The position numbers and the translations under genes are program-made. 44,854 bases of DNA from NCBI GenBank assembly GCA_019359615.1, contig JAHHHA010000046.1:1-44854 (forward strand), written 5' to 3'. This document shows, piece by piece, positions 35,039 to 42,829 of this stretch. Below the pieces are notes generated by a model. The model was not told the DNA's origin and did no database searches. It worked only from the letters and a program-made list of their open reading frames with translations. The DNA is from Cyanosarcina radialis HA8281-LM2. Its GTDB lineage: Bacteria > Cyanobacteriota > Cyanobacteriia > Cyanobacteriales > CCAP-1448. Numbering within the stretch: position 1 is the stretch's first letter; each line of letters starts with the position of its first letter.

Positions 35039-36298
35039 TTAATAAACCCCTTCGACAACCTTGGCCAAGCGCTGCATTCCGGTAGCAATCTCTTCGTCGG
35101 TAGCGGTGAGGCTGATGCGAATGCACTGGTGCTTGTGGGGCCATTCTGCTCGCAAGCCGGGGAAGAACGTACTCCCAGGAACCACGATGACACCGACTTT
35201 CTTCAACTCTTCGTACAACTTCCAATCGTCTGTCGGTAAATCTTGCAACCACAACCAAGCAAAGATCGCACCTTCACCGCGATGGAGAAACCAAGGTAAA
35301 CTTGCTGGCATGGCGCGATCGAGGGTAGATTCGACGACTACGAATTTATGTTGGTAGTAGGGACGAATTACGGCTTCGGCAACTTCAGCTAGTTCCCCAG
35401 AAGCTATAGCCCTAGCTGCTATAGCTTGTCCGTAACGCGGCGAATGAATGCACATATTCGTCTGGAAGCACTCTAACGCTGCAATTAATTGCGGATCGCC
35501 TATAGCTATGCCGATCCTTTCTCCTGGCAATCCTGCCTTGGATAAGCTCATGCAGTGGATGATGTTACCCCCAAATAAGGGAGTCATGGCAGTAAAGTTC
35601 AACGATGGAAATGGAGGACCGTAAGCCGAGTCGATAATTACTGGTACGTTGTCGGGTTCGGCTAAAGTGGCAATTTTTCTCACTTCATCGTCAGCTAGCA
35701 CGTTACCCGTTGGGTTGCAGGGGCGAGAGAACATGACGCAACCAGTGTTTTCGTCGATCTTCAGTTGGCTGAAATCAGGTCGGTATTTGAATCGGTGGGA
35801 GGCTTCATCGATTTCTAACGCAGGCTTGTAGGCCACTAATGCGTCTGGTTGTAACGTCAGTCCCCCGTAACCCGTATATTCCGGACTCAAGGGCAAGACG
35901 ATCTGCTTTAATTTTTCCCCGCTGGTATAGCCGCCGAAGGCGTTGGCGGCATAAAAGTAAAGAGATTGACTTCCAGGTGTAATTAAGATGTGGCGATGAG
36001 TTAAATTCAGCTTGTAGCGACGGTTGAAATCTGTAACTATGGCTTCGATCAGCGGTTCGTAGCCTTGAGAGTCACCGTAGCGGCAAACCACTTTGCCGTA
36101 GTCGGCACTATCGAGCAGTTCTTGGGTGTATTTTCGCCATAATTGCTCTACCTCTGGCAAAATTACCGGATTTCCGGTACTCAAGTTAATATATTGTCCC
36201 TTAGAGTCTTTGAGGGTTTCTTTAATATCCTTCATGATCAACCGCACCCCAGTTAACTGGGACATACGATCGCCAATTTTGGTGAGGAGAGGTTGCAT
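35039..36298 (-). CDS. avtA: Valine-pyruvate aminotransferase-like PLP enzyme
   Basis: 419 residues, a fold-type I aminotransferase. AvtA (E. coli) transfers the amino group between valine and pyruvate. Matches to it run the whole length: NLSTGNPVILPEVEQ near 38-52, PGSQSLYFYAANAF near 108-121, PLSPEYTGYGG near 136-146, SRPCNPTGNVLADDE near 190-204, the PLP-lysine segment CMSLSKAGLPGERIG near 250-264, GEGAIFAWLWLQDLP, and PHKHQCIRIS near 390-399. The long insertion GGYTSGEKLKQIVLPL is also shared. It could instead accept related amino acids. It is a single gene with no visible operon. Confidence 0.9.
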   Translation of the reverse strand: MQPLLTKIGDRMSQLTGVRLIMKDIKETLKDSKGQYINLSTGNPVILPEVEQLWRKYTQELLDSADYGKVVCRYGDSQGYEPLIEAIVTDFNRRYKLNLTHRHILITPGSQSLYFYAANAFGGYTSGEKLKQIVLPLSPEYTGYGGLTLQPDALVAYKPALEIDEASHRFKYRPDFSQLKIDENTGCVMFSRPCNPTGNVLADDEVRKIATLAEPDNVPVIIDSAYGPPFPSLNFTAMTPLFGGNIIHCMSLSKAGLPGERIGIAIGDPQLIAALECFQTNMCIHSPRYGQAIAARAIASGELAEVAEAVIRPYYQHKFVVVESTLDRAMPASLPWFLHRGEGAIFAWLWLQDLPTDDWKLYEELKKVGVIVVPGSTFFPGLRAEWPHKHQCIRISLTATDEEIATGMQRLAKVVEGVY

Positions 36299-36905
36299 AA
36301 ACAGTTCGATCTGTAGAGTAGGGGCGAAGCAGGTGGTGAAATGTCAATTTTAGCCCATTTCAAACTGCAACCTACAACACACTTTGAGGTTGAACAGGTG
36401 GAAATCGGTTTCTAGAGGTGAAGATCGCGATCGAAACCTTATCTTAATCTTAATAGAACTTACGCAACCACTCCATTTATGGTGGTGGAGGTGCGTTACG
36501 CTCCGCTTTAGCGTAGCCATGCCGCAGGCTATACACACCCTACTAGCGTGTCAAGCTCAATTTGGTGTATTAGAGTAGGGTGCGTTAGACGGCAATAACC
36601 CTAGCTATGATAGAAATTCAGCAATCCGTCGCTGGAGCACCGTTTTAGCCTTGACACGCCACTACATTTAGAGGCATTGCGTAAGTCCTGCTTAATTAAT
36701 AAATCTGCTGTCAGAGGACAATCGATCGAAACAATTGTCAATTGCGAATTGCGAATTGCGAATTGATTAACCGCCAACAAGCCATATAACGATTTGGTTG
36801 CATTCCTGGTTGCCTGTATTTATACTGAGGTTGAGGCAGAAATGCTGGGCTGGTTTGGAGGAGATCGCAACCTTCAACCTGCCGAAAAACACTAACTCAA
36901 AAGTT
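36299..36905. other. 607-bp repeat-rich spacer before the pilin array
   Basis: It contains a GTGCGTTACGCTCCGCTTTA repeat (36491-36510) followed by AGCGTAGCCATGCCGCAGGC, both typical of cyanobacterial repeats, a GGGTGCGTTAGACGG element near 36579, and the GCGAATT array. No gene is supported; the 64-codon frame at 36384-36578 is in the repeats. The copy-1 pilin promoter must lie at its right end; TATACT at 36821-36826 is a candidate. Confidence 0.5.
36744..36764 (+). repeat. Three tandem GCGAATT heptamers
   Basis: Three perfect 7-bp units, with a partial fourth just before (AATT). The same heptamer appears near 2808-2831 in degenerate form. It is a typical cyanobacterial short tandem repeat. 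Confidence 0.85.
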
Positions 36906-37430
36906 ATGAACGATCGTCTTTGCAATTGTCTCACCGTTTCGGCTGTCGCCCTTTGTAGTGCCTGGTTTACCGCTCCTAGTGCGATCGCGGCCCCCTTAGA
37001 TAGTGTGCCAATTTCTTTCAATGGCACGGTTAGCAATATGTGTGTTTTTGGTAGCCCCAGTGGTGGTACTTTCGGCAATATTTCCGAGCCGACTCAAAAC
37101 TATATTCGCTCCGATCGAGGTCTGGGCTTTGGAGATGCCACCATCAATCTGAGTTGCAATGGAGACGTTCAGGTAGTAGCGAGCGAGGTTCGAGAGGTGA
37201 CTACACGTACTGGGATGGCTTTAAATAAAGCTTATAACTGGCCGATAGTGACGGCATCTGCTAATAACAAAAGCACTTCTCGCTATAGTAATGAAACCGT
37301 TAGCAATACGATGTTTCTGAACGGTCCGGTGAATCAAAATATCACTGTGAATATGAATTTACTCTACTCTACGGCAGTGAAACCTGGGACGTATTCCTAC
37401 ACTACGAGATTGACTGCTACTGCTCAGTAG
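36906..37430 (+). CDS. Pilin-like secreted subunit, array copy 1
   Basis: 174 residues from ATG 36906. The frame extends 36 codons upstream but the signal peptide begins here. Signal ends at about residue 28 (PSAIAAP). Mature start IPISFNGT-like: VPISFNGTVSNMCVFG, then LSCNGDVQ; the two cysteines could form the A-B strand disulfide of chaperone-usher pilins. The C-terminus is KPGTYSYTTRLTATAQ, like the last strand of spore-coat-U/Csu pilins (PGTY.d.v.v). It is the most diverged copy with the long upstream gap (749 bp to copy 2) and no palindrome in front. Export through the outer membrane with a PapD-like chaperone is inferred from the locus. Confidence 0.8.
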   Translation: MNDRLCNCLTVSAVALCSAWFTAPSAIAAPLDSVPISFNGTVSNMCVFGSPSGGTFGNISEPTQNYIRSDRGLGFGDATINLSCNGDVQVVASEVREVTTRTGMALNKAYNWPIVTASANNKSTSRYSNETVSNTMFLNGPVNQNITVNMNLLYSTAVKPGTYSYTTRLTATAQ

Positions 37431-38179
37431 TAGAGGGATTAACTTTATCGGTCAACTTAGAGCTAGAGCCACTGTTGCACCATTAATTTCAGCCAACACC
37501 GCCAGGGGTTCAAAACCCCTGGCTAATAGCTCAAGTCCATTAATGGAAGTTAAAAAAATAATTGGGTAATTCTTGTGGGACAGCCCAGAGGGCTATCCCA
37601 CAAGATGCCCGCCCCACAATTACCGAATTTAATTCTTAACCTTCATAAATGGACTGAATCTGAATATATAAATACAATTTAGTCCTCTTCAGAGGACTTT
37701 GACTATGAGACAGAGGTTTTGAACCTCTGTCGGATGGAGCTTTTGACCGTTAAGTTGACGCGCATGAATGCTGTTCCTGAGCCTGCCGAAGGATTGCGCC
37801 TCTATAAGGAATTTATATGTAACAGGTAGGTGGCATTGAAATACTCTAACTCATCGCTGGGGGTTGAGTGGCGGCCTCTGAAGTTATTCGGCCATTAGCC
37901 ATCCAGTTTCAGGGTTTCTCCCTCGAATCTTGGCAGCGATCGCCTCAATTCTTTTCCCCTACAGATGGTGTTTCTACACAATTCCTGCGATCGCTTTTTG
38001 GCAGGAGTCAGGTAAAAACTCAGATCGTAATGGCATTGTTACTAACAACCAACCGTAATTTTACGGAAATAAAAATCAAACTTGCCCGGCAATTTAGCCA
38101 GTAATACTGATGGGAAAGCACTAAAAAATACACATACTGTAGCTATACCAATCAAGGAAACACACAACAAGATTAAATC
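37431..38179. other. 749-bp spacer with three strong inverted repeats and the copy-2 leader
   Basis: Perfect hairpins: GCCAGGGGTT/AACCCCTGGC at 37501-37523, AGTCCTCT/AGAGGACT at 37681-37698, and GACAGAGGTT/AACCTCTGTC at 37709-37731. A TGTGGGACAGCCCAGAGGGC element lies near 37574-37593, similar to 30782-30820. The right end (38024-38179) is the leader shared by copies 2-5. The 78-codon frame at 37868-38104 covers part of this leader and is not supported as a gene. Confidence 0.7.
38053..38066. promoter_or_regulatory. 14-bp palindrome upstream of pilin copy 2
   Basis: CCGTAATTTTACGG, a dyad with one imperfect central pair, starts 127 bp before the ATG at 38180. It lies in a leader that is very similar to those of copies 3, 4 and 5 (ACTAACAACCAACCGTAA... 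to TAGCTATACCAATC). It is probably an operator or structured leader element. Confidence 0.6.
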
Positions 38180-38710
38180 ATGAACAACCAACTACGCAAT
38201 TCTTTAATGGTTTCGGCTCTGGCCATCTGCGGTGTCGTCGCTGGTAATTCTGCTGCCCTGGCAGCCCCCGTCGATAGCCCTGACATTCCCTTCAGCGGCA
38301 CTATTACCAATATGTGTACTTTCGGCGCTCCCAATGCTGGTACGATCGGAGATGTTAACGGTCCTGGTGATACTATCATTGCGTCTTATCGAGGTAACGG
38401 TGGTACTACGGCAAGCGTTAACCTGGCTTGTAACGGCAATGCTCAGGTAGCCGTGAGCGATTTTCAACAGGTTTCTGTACCTACTGGGATGACTTTAAAT
38501 ACAGCCAATAGTGGCTGGTGGTTAATACGAGCCAACGATGGTAACGGGCAATTTGTTTATCGTCGTATGAGCGGCAGTACAGATGGTTCTATGACTCTAA
38601 CAGGTCCGTTTAGCCAAAACATTAACGTTGACATCGATTTAACATACACTACTGCGGTGAAACCTGGTACTTATTCCTACACCACCAAATTGACTGCTAC
38701 TCCTCAGTAA
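38180..38710 (+). CDS. Pilin-like secreted subunit, array copy 2
   Basis: 176 residues. The signal peptide MNNQLRNSLMVSALAICGVV ends near NSAALA|APVDS. Then DIPFSGTITNMCTFGAP and LACNGNAQVAVSDF carry the two conserved cysteines; the C-terminus is TAVKPGTYSYTTKLTATPQ. The central part (about 75-150) differs from the other copies. A stem CCCTGGCTG/CAGTCGGGG with a T-rich tail follows at 38732, so it is probably transcribed alone. The Shine-Dalgarno-like AAGGAAA lies about 20 bases before the ATG, which is unusually far. Confidence 0.82.
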   Translation: MNNQLRNSLMVSALAICGVVAGNSAALAAPVDSPDIPFSGTITNMCTFGAPNAGTIGDVNGPGDTIIASYRGNGGTTASVNLACNGNAQVAVSDFQQVSVPTGMTLNTANSGWWLIRANDGNGQFVYRRMSGSTDGSMTLTGPFSQNINVDIDLTYTTAVKPGTYSYTTKLTATPQ

Positions 38711-38731
38711 TAGAGAGATGTATTTCACTTG

Positions 38732-38763
38732 CCCTGGCTGTTAACAGTCGGGGTTTCTCTCTC
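38732..38763 (+). terminator. Terminator after pilin copy 2
   Basis: CCCTGGCTG (38732-38740), loop TTAA, CAGTCGGGG (38745-38753) form a 9-bp stem with two G-T pairs, then TTTCTCTCTC. The same structure follows copy 3. Confidence 0.6.
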
Positions 38764-38955
38764 TAATATTAATGGCGATCGCCATAATTGTTGAATTAGA
38801 GGTGAGGCGATCGCTGTTGCCATTTTTAGCGCTTTTCACTGCCTGTCGAGTGGGCGAAATCTTGGCCCTCGATCGCCGTCGATTTCTGGGCGATCGTTCT
38901 TGGGAGGGGGTGAGGTAAAAATCCAGAGCGCAACGATATTAGCACTAACAACCAA

Positions 38956-38969
38956 CCGTAAATTTACCG
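38956..38969. promoter_or_regulatory. 14-bp palindrome upstream of pilin copy 3
   Basis: CCGTAAATTTACCG, 115 bp before the ATG at 39085 (measured from its end). It sits at the same place in the leader as in copies 2, 4 and 5. Confidence 0.6.
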
Positions 38970-39084
38970 AAAGAAAAATCAAACTTGCTCGGTACTTTAG
39001 CTAGTAATACCGATGGTAAATCTCTAAAAAATATACATATTGTAGCTATACCAATCGAGGAAACATACAACTAAACGTTAAATT

Positions 39085-39597
39085 ATGCACAACCAACTAC
39101 GCAATTCTTTAGTGATTTCGGCTCTGGCCATCTGCGGTGTCGTCGCTGGTAATTCTGGTGCCATCGCTGCTCCCGTCGATAGCGCTGACATTCCCTTCAA
39201 CGGTACTATGACCAATATGTGTGCTTTTGGTACTCCCACTGCTGGTACTTTGGGCGATATTACTTCTCCTACTCAAGACTACCTTGAGTCTTATTCTGGT
39301 ACAGGTGCTACAGATGCCAGCATTAACCTATCTTGTAACGGCGATGCCCAGCTAGCAATAACCGATATTCAGGAGGTTTCTGTACCTTCGGGAATGACTT
39401 CATCTGCTAAATACATATCGGTATGGGATAGCAATGGGGGTTGGACTTACTTCGATACGACTGGTTGGAACATACCTAGTCTCATAACTGGTCCCTCCAA
39501 TCAAAACCTCAATGTCCAGATGCGCGTATCGTACACTACAGCAGTGAAACCTGGCTCTTATCAATACACCACTAAACTAACTGCTACTCCTCAGTAA
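39085..39597 (+). CDS. Pilin-like secreted subunit, array copy 3
   Basis: 170 residues. Its first 25 codons are almost base-for-base the same as copy 4 (MHNQLRNSLVISALAICGVV). Cysteine motifs TNMCAFGTP and LSCNGDAQLAITDI; C-terminus TAVKPGSYQYTTKLTATPQ. The middle (SSAKYISVWDSNGGWTYFD) is specific to this copy. Mature protein is predicted to begin near APVDSADIPF. The start codon is preceded by AACGTTAAATT rather than a Shine-Dalgarno sequence. Confidence 0.82.
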   Translation: MHNQLRNSLVISALAICGVVAGNSGAIAAPVDSADIPFNGTMTNMCAFGTPTAGTLGDITSPTQDYLESYSGTGATDASINLSCNGDAQLAITDIQEVSVPSGMTSSAKYISVWDSNGGWTYFDTTGWNIPSLITGPSNQNLNVQMRVSYTTAVKPGSYQYTTKLTATPQ

Positions 39598-39618
39598 TAG
39601 AGGGATGAACTTCACCTG

Positions 39619-39650
39619 CCCTGGCTGCCAGCAGTCGGGGTTTCTCTCTC
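39619..39650 (+). terminator. Terminator after pilin copy 3
   Basis: CCCTGGCTG (39619-39627), loop CCAG, CAGTCGGGG (39632-39640), then TTTCTCTCTC. It matches the hairpin after copy 2 with the loop changed, so the stem is kept while the loop varies. Confidence 0.6.
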
Positions 39651-39862
39651 CTACCCGAAGGGCGATCGCTGTTGCCCATTTTAGCGCTCTCCACTATCTG
39701 TCGATCGCAGTCGATTTCAGGACGATCGAGTAATTTTTTTAACTTCGTATCTTCTCTTCATCGCCTTTCAGGTGTAATTCTACTGTCTAGCTGCCAGCGA
39801 TCGCTCTTGTGATTTAGTGAGTTAAAAATCCAGAGCGTAACGATCTTGGCACTAACAACCAA

Positions 39863-39876
39863 CTGTAAATTTACCG
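39863..39876. promoter_or_regulatory. 14-bp palindrome upstream of pilin copy 4
   Basis: CTGTAAATTTACCG, 115 bp before the ATG at 39992. It differs from the consensus at one base per arm. Confidence 0.58.
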
Positions 39877-39991
39877 AGAGAAAAATCAAACTGGTCGTGC
39901 AATTTAGCCAGTAATACCGATGGAAAAGCTGCTCAAAATACCCATATTGTAGCTATACCGATCGAGGAAACACACGACTAAACGTTAAATT

Positions 39992-40501
39992 ATGCATAAC
40001 AAACTACGCAATTCTTTAGTGATTTCGGCTCTGGCCATCTGCGGTGTCGTCGCTGGTAATTCTGGTGCCATGGCAGCCCCAGTAGATAGCGCTCCCATTC
40101 CCTTCGAGGGTACTGTCACCAATATGTGTGCTTTTGGTACTCCCACTGCTGGTGCTTTTGGAGATATTTCCTCTCCCGATCAAAACTATATCGTCTCTGT
40201 TGAAGGTTCAGGTTTTCAGGCTGCATACATTCGTCTGACTTGTAACGGAGATGCTGGGGTAGAAGTAAGCGATTTTCAGGAGGTTTCTAAACCTACTGGG
40301 ATGAACTTAGATGGTGCTGCTGTATCGGTAGAAAGTAGCTACGGTGGGTCGTACTGGGATACGTTCGATGGCAGCGGAAATCATACTGTGACTGGTCCGT
40401 TCGATGAAAACCTCATAGTTAATATGGGGATAGGCTACACTACTCCTGTCAAGCCTGGTGTTTATTCCTACACTACCAAACTGACTGCAACTCCTCAGTA
40501 G
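39992..40501 (+). CDS. Pilin-like secreted subunit, array copy 4
   Basis: 169 residues. Signal peptide MHNKLRNSLVISALAICGVV ... AMA|APVDS; PIPFEGTVTNMCAFGTP and LTCNGDAGVEVSDF hold the cysteines; C-terminus TPVKPGVYSYTTKLTATPQ. The variable core has AAVSVESSYGGSYWDTFDGS, more acidic than copies 2 and 3. The following spacer has a less perfect terminator-like stem (CCTGGCTCC...GGTCAGG) near 40524-40543. Confidence 0.82.
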   Translation: MHNKLRNSLVISALAICGVVAGNSGAMAAPVDSAPIPFEGTVTNMCAFGTPTAGAFGDISSPDQNYIVSVEGSGFQAAYIRLTCNGDAGVEVSDFQEVSKPTGMNLDGAAVSVESSYGGSYWDTFDGSGNHTVTGPFDENLIVNMGIGYTTPVKPGVYSYTTKLTATPQ

Positions 40502-40816
40502 TAGGAAGGATGAATTTCACTTTCCCTGGCTCCGATCGGTCAGGACGCAATATTTATCTCTGAAATTAGAGGTGAGGCGATCGCTGTTGCCATTTTTAGC
40601 GCTTTTCATTGCCTGCCGAGCAGGGTGAAATCTTTGCCTTCGTTCGCCATTGATTTCTGGGAAATAACATTGGCACTAACAACCAACCGTAAATTTACTG
40701 AAATCAAAACCAAATTTGCCTAGTAATTTAGCCAGTAATACTGATGGGATAGCCACCAAAAATACGCATACTTGTAGCTATAGCAATCCAGGAAACAGAC
40801 AACTAAAAATTAAATT
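40502..40816. other. 315-bp spacer between pilin copies 4 and 5
   Basis: Weak hairpin at 40524-40543, the block GGCGATCGCTGTTGCCATTT (40577-40596) and AGCGCTTTTCATTGCC shared with the spacer after copy 2, then the leader of copy 5 (from about 40668). It is the shortest of the array spacers. Confidence 0.65.
40687..40700. promoter_or_regulatory. 14-bp palindrome upstream of pilin copy 5
   Basis: CCGTAAATTTACTG, 116 bp before the ATG at 40817, inside the shared leader. Confidence 0.58.
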
Positions 40817-41344
40817 ATGCACGACAAACTACGCAATTGTTTAATGGTTGCGGCTCTAGCGATCTGCGGTGTCGTGGCTGGTAATTCTGCTGTCATGGCA
40901 GCCCCAGTAGACAGTAACGACATTCCCTTTAACGGCACTATGAGCAATATGTGTGCTTTCGGTGCTCCCGCTGGTGGAACTCTGGGGGATATCGACGATC
41001 CTACTCAATACTACATCGGGTCTTATTATGGTTCGGGTGCAGCACCCGCCAGCATCAATCTAACTTGCAACGGCGATGCTCAGCTAGCAGTAAGCGATTT
41101 TCAAACGGTTTCTGTACCTTCTGGAATGAGTGTGGATACAAACTCCGGCTGGTGGGTAGTATGGGCAAGCACTTCTTCTGAAGACTATACTTCCCGTTTT
41201 TCAGACGGCTCTACCTCTGCTCCTGTCTCGCTGACTGGAATTGTCAATGAAGACATCACTGTCGATATGGAAGTACCGTTCGCTACAGCGATGAAACCTG
41301 GGTTGTACCAATTCACCACCAAGCTAACTGCTACTCCTCAGTAG
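40817..41344 (+). CDS. Pilin-like secreted subunit, array copy 5
   Basis: 175 residues. Signal peptide MHDKLRNCLMVAALAICGVV ... VMA|APVDS; DIPFNGTMSNMCAFGAP and LTCNGDAQLAVSDF; C-terminus ATAMKPGLYQFTTKLTATPQ. The core (NSGWWVVWASTSSEDYTSRF) shares the SGWW motif with copy 2, suggesting that copies 2 and 5 are the closest pair in the middle although 3 and 4 are closest at the 5' end. Confidence 0.82.
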   Translation: MHDKLRNCLMVAALAICGVVAGNSAVMAAPVDSNDIPFNGTMSNMCAFGAPAGGTLGDIDDPTQYYIGSYYGSGAAPASINLTCNGDAQLAVSDFQTVSVPSGMSVDTNSGWWVVWASTSSEDYTSRFSDGSTSAPVSLTGIVNEDITVDMEVPFATAMKPGLYQFTTKLTATPQ

Positions 41345-41392
41345 TAGCTACCGCGTATACGCATCTCTAGTTTTGATGCCCAATCCCTCGCA

Positions 41393-41468
41393 GATCCCCC
41401 CTAGCCCCCCTTAAAAAGGGGGGAATCGGATTCAAAGTCCCCCTTTTTAAGGGGGATTTAGGGGGATC
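41393..41468. repeat. 76-bp MITE-like C/G-rich inverted repeat
   Basis: Left arm (41393-41424) runs GATCCCCCCTAGCCCCCCTT then AAAAAGGGGGGA; right arm (41438-41468) is its near-complement, ending AGGGGGATTTAGGGGGATC. The arms enclose only 13 bases. Elements of this form are widespread in cyanobacterial spacers. It may have separated copy 6 from the earlier copies. Confidence 0.8.
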
Positions 41469-41621
41469 GACAAGGCAAATATTCAAACCGAAAACTTATA
41501 TATACACGATAGCCCAAGGGTGGGAGAGGGGAAGCAAGACCACAGTTTCACCTTCTCCTATACAAATAAACTTTTGACAAAAATTCTCTGGAGACAGTAA
41601 CAAAAGAGGGAGCCAAAACAT

Positions 41622-41635
41622 CCGTGAATTTACGG
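41622..41635. promoter_or_regulatory. 14-bp palindrome upstream of pilin copy 6
   Basis: CCGTGAATTTACGG, 103 bp before the ATG at 41739. It is kept although most of the surrounding leader has diverged, which argues for function rather than simple co-duplication. Confidence 0.62.
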
Positions 41636-41738
41636 GAATAGGACGCAACTTATAGATGAACCTTCCGCAGCAATGCTGATGGAAAACTTAGGGAAAAAAC
41701 ACATTATTAAGGAGTAATCAATCGATCCAAAGGAAGCC

Positions 41739-42254
41739 ATGAAAACAAACTTACGCAATTCTTTACTACTTTCAGCTTTTACTATCTGCGGCATAGCCGC
41801 TGGCGCATCTAGTGTGATGGCCGCCCCCGTAGAGAGTACCGCCATTCCTTTTAACGGCACCGTCACAAGTATCTGTGCTTTTGGCAGCCCTAATGGTGGC
41901 ACGTTAGGAGATATTTCCGCTCCCACAGACGACTTTATTGCCTCCGATGTAGGTACGGGCGCTACATCTGGCAGCATTACTCTTAGTTGTAACGGCAACG
42001 CCTCTTTAAGAATTAGCAATTTTACGGTAGTTTCTCAACCTTCTGGGATGACCATAGCCCCTAATTCGTTCGTGGTGTTTGCTAACGCTCAAGGGAAATC
42101 ACTTTCTTATCGGATCAATGGAGTTGCTAATTCGCAAACATTGACTAATCCAATGAATGAAAACGTCAATGTGAATGTGAATTTACAATTCACTAGTCCT
42201 GTTAAGCCCGGTAATTACTCATACTCTACCAAACTAACTGCCACTCCTCTGTAG
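41739..42254 (+). CDS. Pilin-like secreted subunit, array copy 6
   Basis: 171 residues. Diverged signal MKTNLRNSLLLSAFTICGIA ... VMA|APVES; AIPFNGTVTSICAFGSP and LSCNGNASLRISNF; C-terminus TSPVKPGNYSYSTKLTATPL. It starts a tight + strand group with the next genes (78 and 62 bp gaps) that encode another subunit and the chaperone, so it may be the subunit co-expressed with the assembly machinery. An AAGGA-type ribosome site (AAAGGAAGCC) precedes the ATG, unlike copies 2-5. Confidence 0.82.
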   Translation: MKTNLRNSLLLSAFTICGIAAGASSVMAAPVESTAIPFNGTVTSICAFGSPNGGTLGDISAPTDDFIASDVGTGATSGSITLSCNGNASLRISNFTVVSQPSGMTIAPNSFVVFANAQGKSLSYRINGVANSQTLTNPMNENVNVNVNLQFTSPVKPGNYSYSTKLTATPL

Positions 42255-42332
42255 TAAATATTGAGTTTTTATATCCTGGCGATCGCGTTTGTCGATCGGC
42301 AAAGCGATCGCTCTCTATCTTAGGTTTTAACT

Positions 42333-42767
42333 ATGTTATATCGCCTCTTAATTGCCTCTACTTTAGCCTTAACCAGCCTAACTGTCATCGGTTCTTCCGC
42401 CTCAGCGCAGATTGCTTTTACCAACATGAATAGTGGAACGTTAAGGTTAGCAGACGGGCAAAATAATGTTTTAGAATCATCTGTCTCCGGCGAACTAACT
42501 ATTTCCGTAGAGCCAAATACCTCTGCAACGATTCAAGTTTTTGCTCCTAATTTTATTTCTGGGGCAACTTCCGATCCCAACGGTACTATTCGCACTGCTT
42601 CTTTAACTTTTGGTGGCACAACTATTGACAACAATACTTCTGGAGGTGCTATTCTGCCAACAGGAACAAATACTAATGTCAAGGTCAATATGCAAATTCA
42701 GCGACCGATTTGGTTTCGTCCGGGAACCTATCAATATCAGGTACCGCTAACAGTAACTGCTAACTAA
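42333..42767 (+). CDS. Cysteine-less pilin-like secreted subunit
   Basis: 144 residues. Signal peptide ends at SSASA|QIAF. No cysteines. Most of it is predicted beta strand (GELTISVEPNTSATIQVF, TASLTFGGTTIDNN), and the ending WFRPGTYQYQVPLTVTAN has the same PGTY.Y..xLT.T last strand as the array pilins. That places it as a minor or initiating subunit of the same pilus, which is inferred from its form and position between pilin 6 and the chaperone gene. Confidence 0.7.
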   Translation: MLYRLLIASTLALTSLTVIGSSASAQIAFTNMNSGTLRLADGQNNVLESSVSGELTISVEPNTSATIQVFAPNFISGATSDPNGTIRTASLTFGGTTIDNNTSGGAILPTGTNTNVKVNMQIQRPIWFRPGTYQYQVPLTVTAN

Positions 42768-42829
42768 TCGACAATTTAGACCGTTCACCGCTTATTTGTA
42801 ATCTTTGAAAGTTTTTATCGAGGAAGAAA

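Larger units (their letters stand above)
38711..39084. other. 374-bp spacer between pilin copies 2 and 3
   Basis: It contains the terminator stem, then a segment GCGATCGCTGTTGCCATTTT (38807-38826) and AGCGCTTTTCACTGCC that recurs after copies 3 and 4, and finally the leader of copy 3 from about 38913. The unit terminator - middle block - leader is repeated, showing that the whole module was duplicated. Confidence 0.7.
39598..39991. other. 394-bp spacer between pilin copies 3 and 4
   Basis: Terminator stem, then GGCGATCGCTGTTGCCCATT (39661-39680) block, a unique segment (39700-39800), and the copy-4 leader from about 39822. No other gene. Confidence 0.65.
41345..41738. other. 394-bp spacer between pilin copies 5 and 6
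   Basis: It contains the long inverted repeat at 41393-41468 and a shortened, diverged leader for copy 6 with the palindrome at 41622 and GCAATGCTGATGGAAAA near 41672. The middle block seen after copies 2-4 is missing. Confidence 0.65.

Noticed and set aside
36384-36578. 64-codon + strand frame in the spacer before the pilins
   Set aside because: It is made of known types of cyanobacterial repeat (TTACGCTCCGCTTTAGCG) and has no ribosome site or motif.
37868-38104. 78-codon + strand frame before pilin copy 2
   Set aside because: It lies across the shared leader and the palindrome; matching leaders of copies 3-5 do not keep the frame open, and the protein has no recognisable features.
38180-41344. 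Regular ~900-bp periodicity that might be taken for a CRISPR or tandem repeat
   Set aside because: The periodic units are whole genes with leaders and diverged centres. No 25-40-bp direct repeats with unique spacers are present, and no cas genes.
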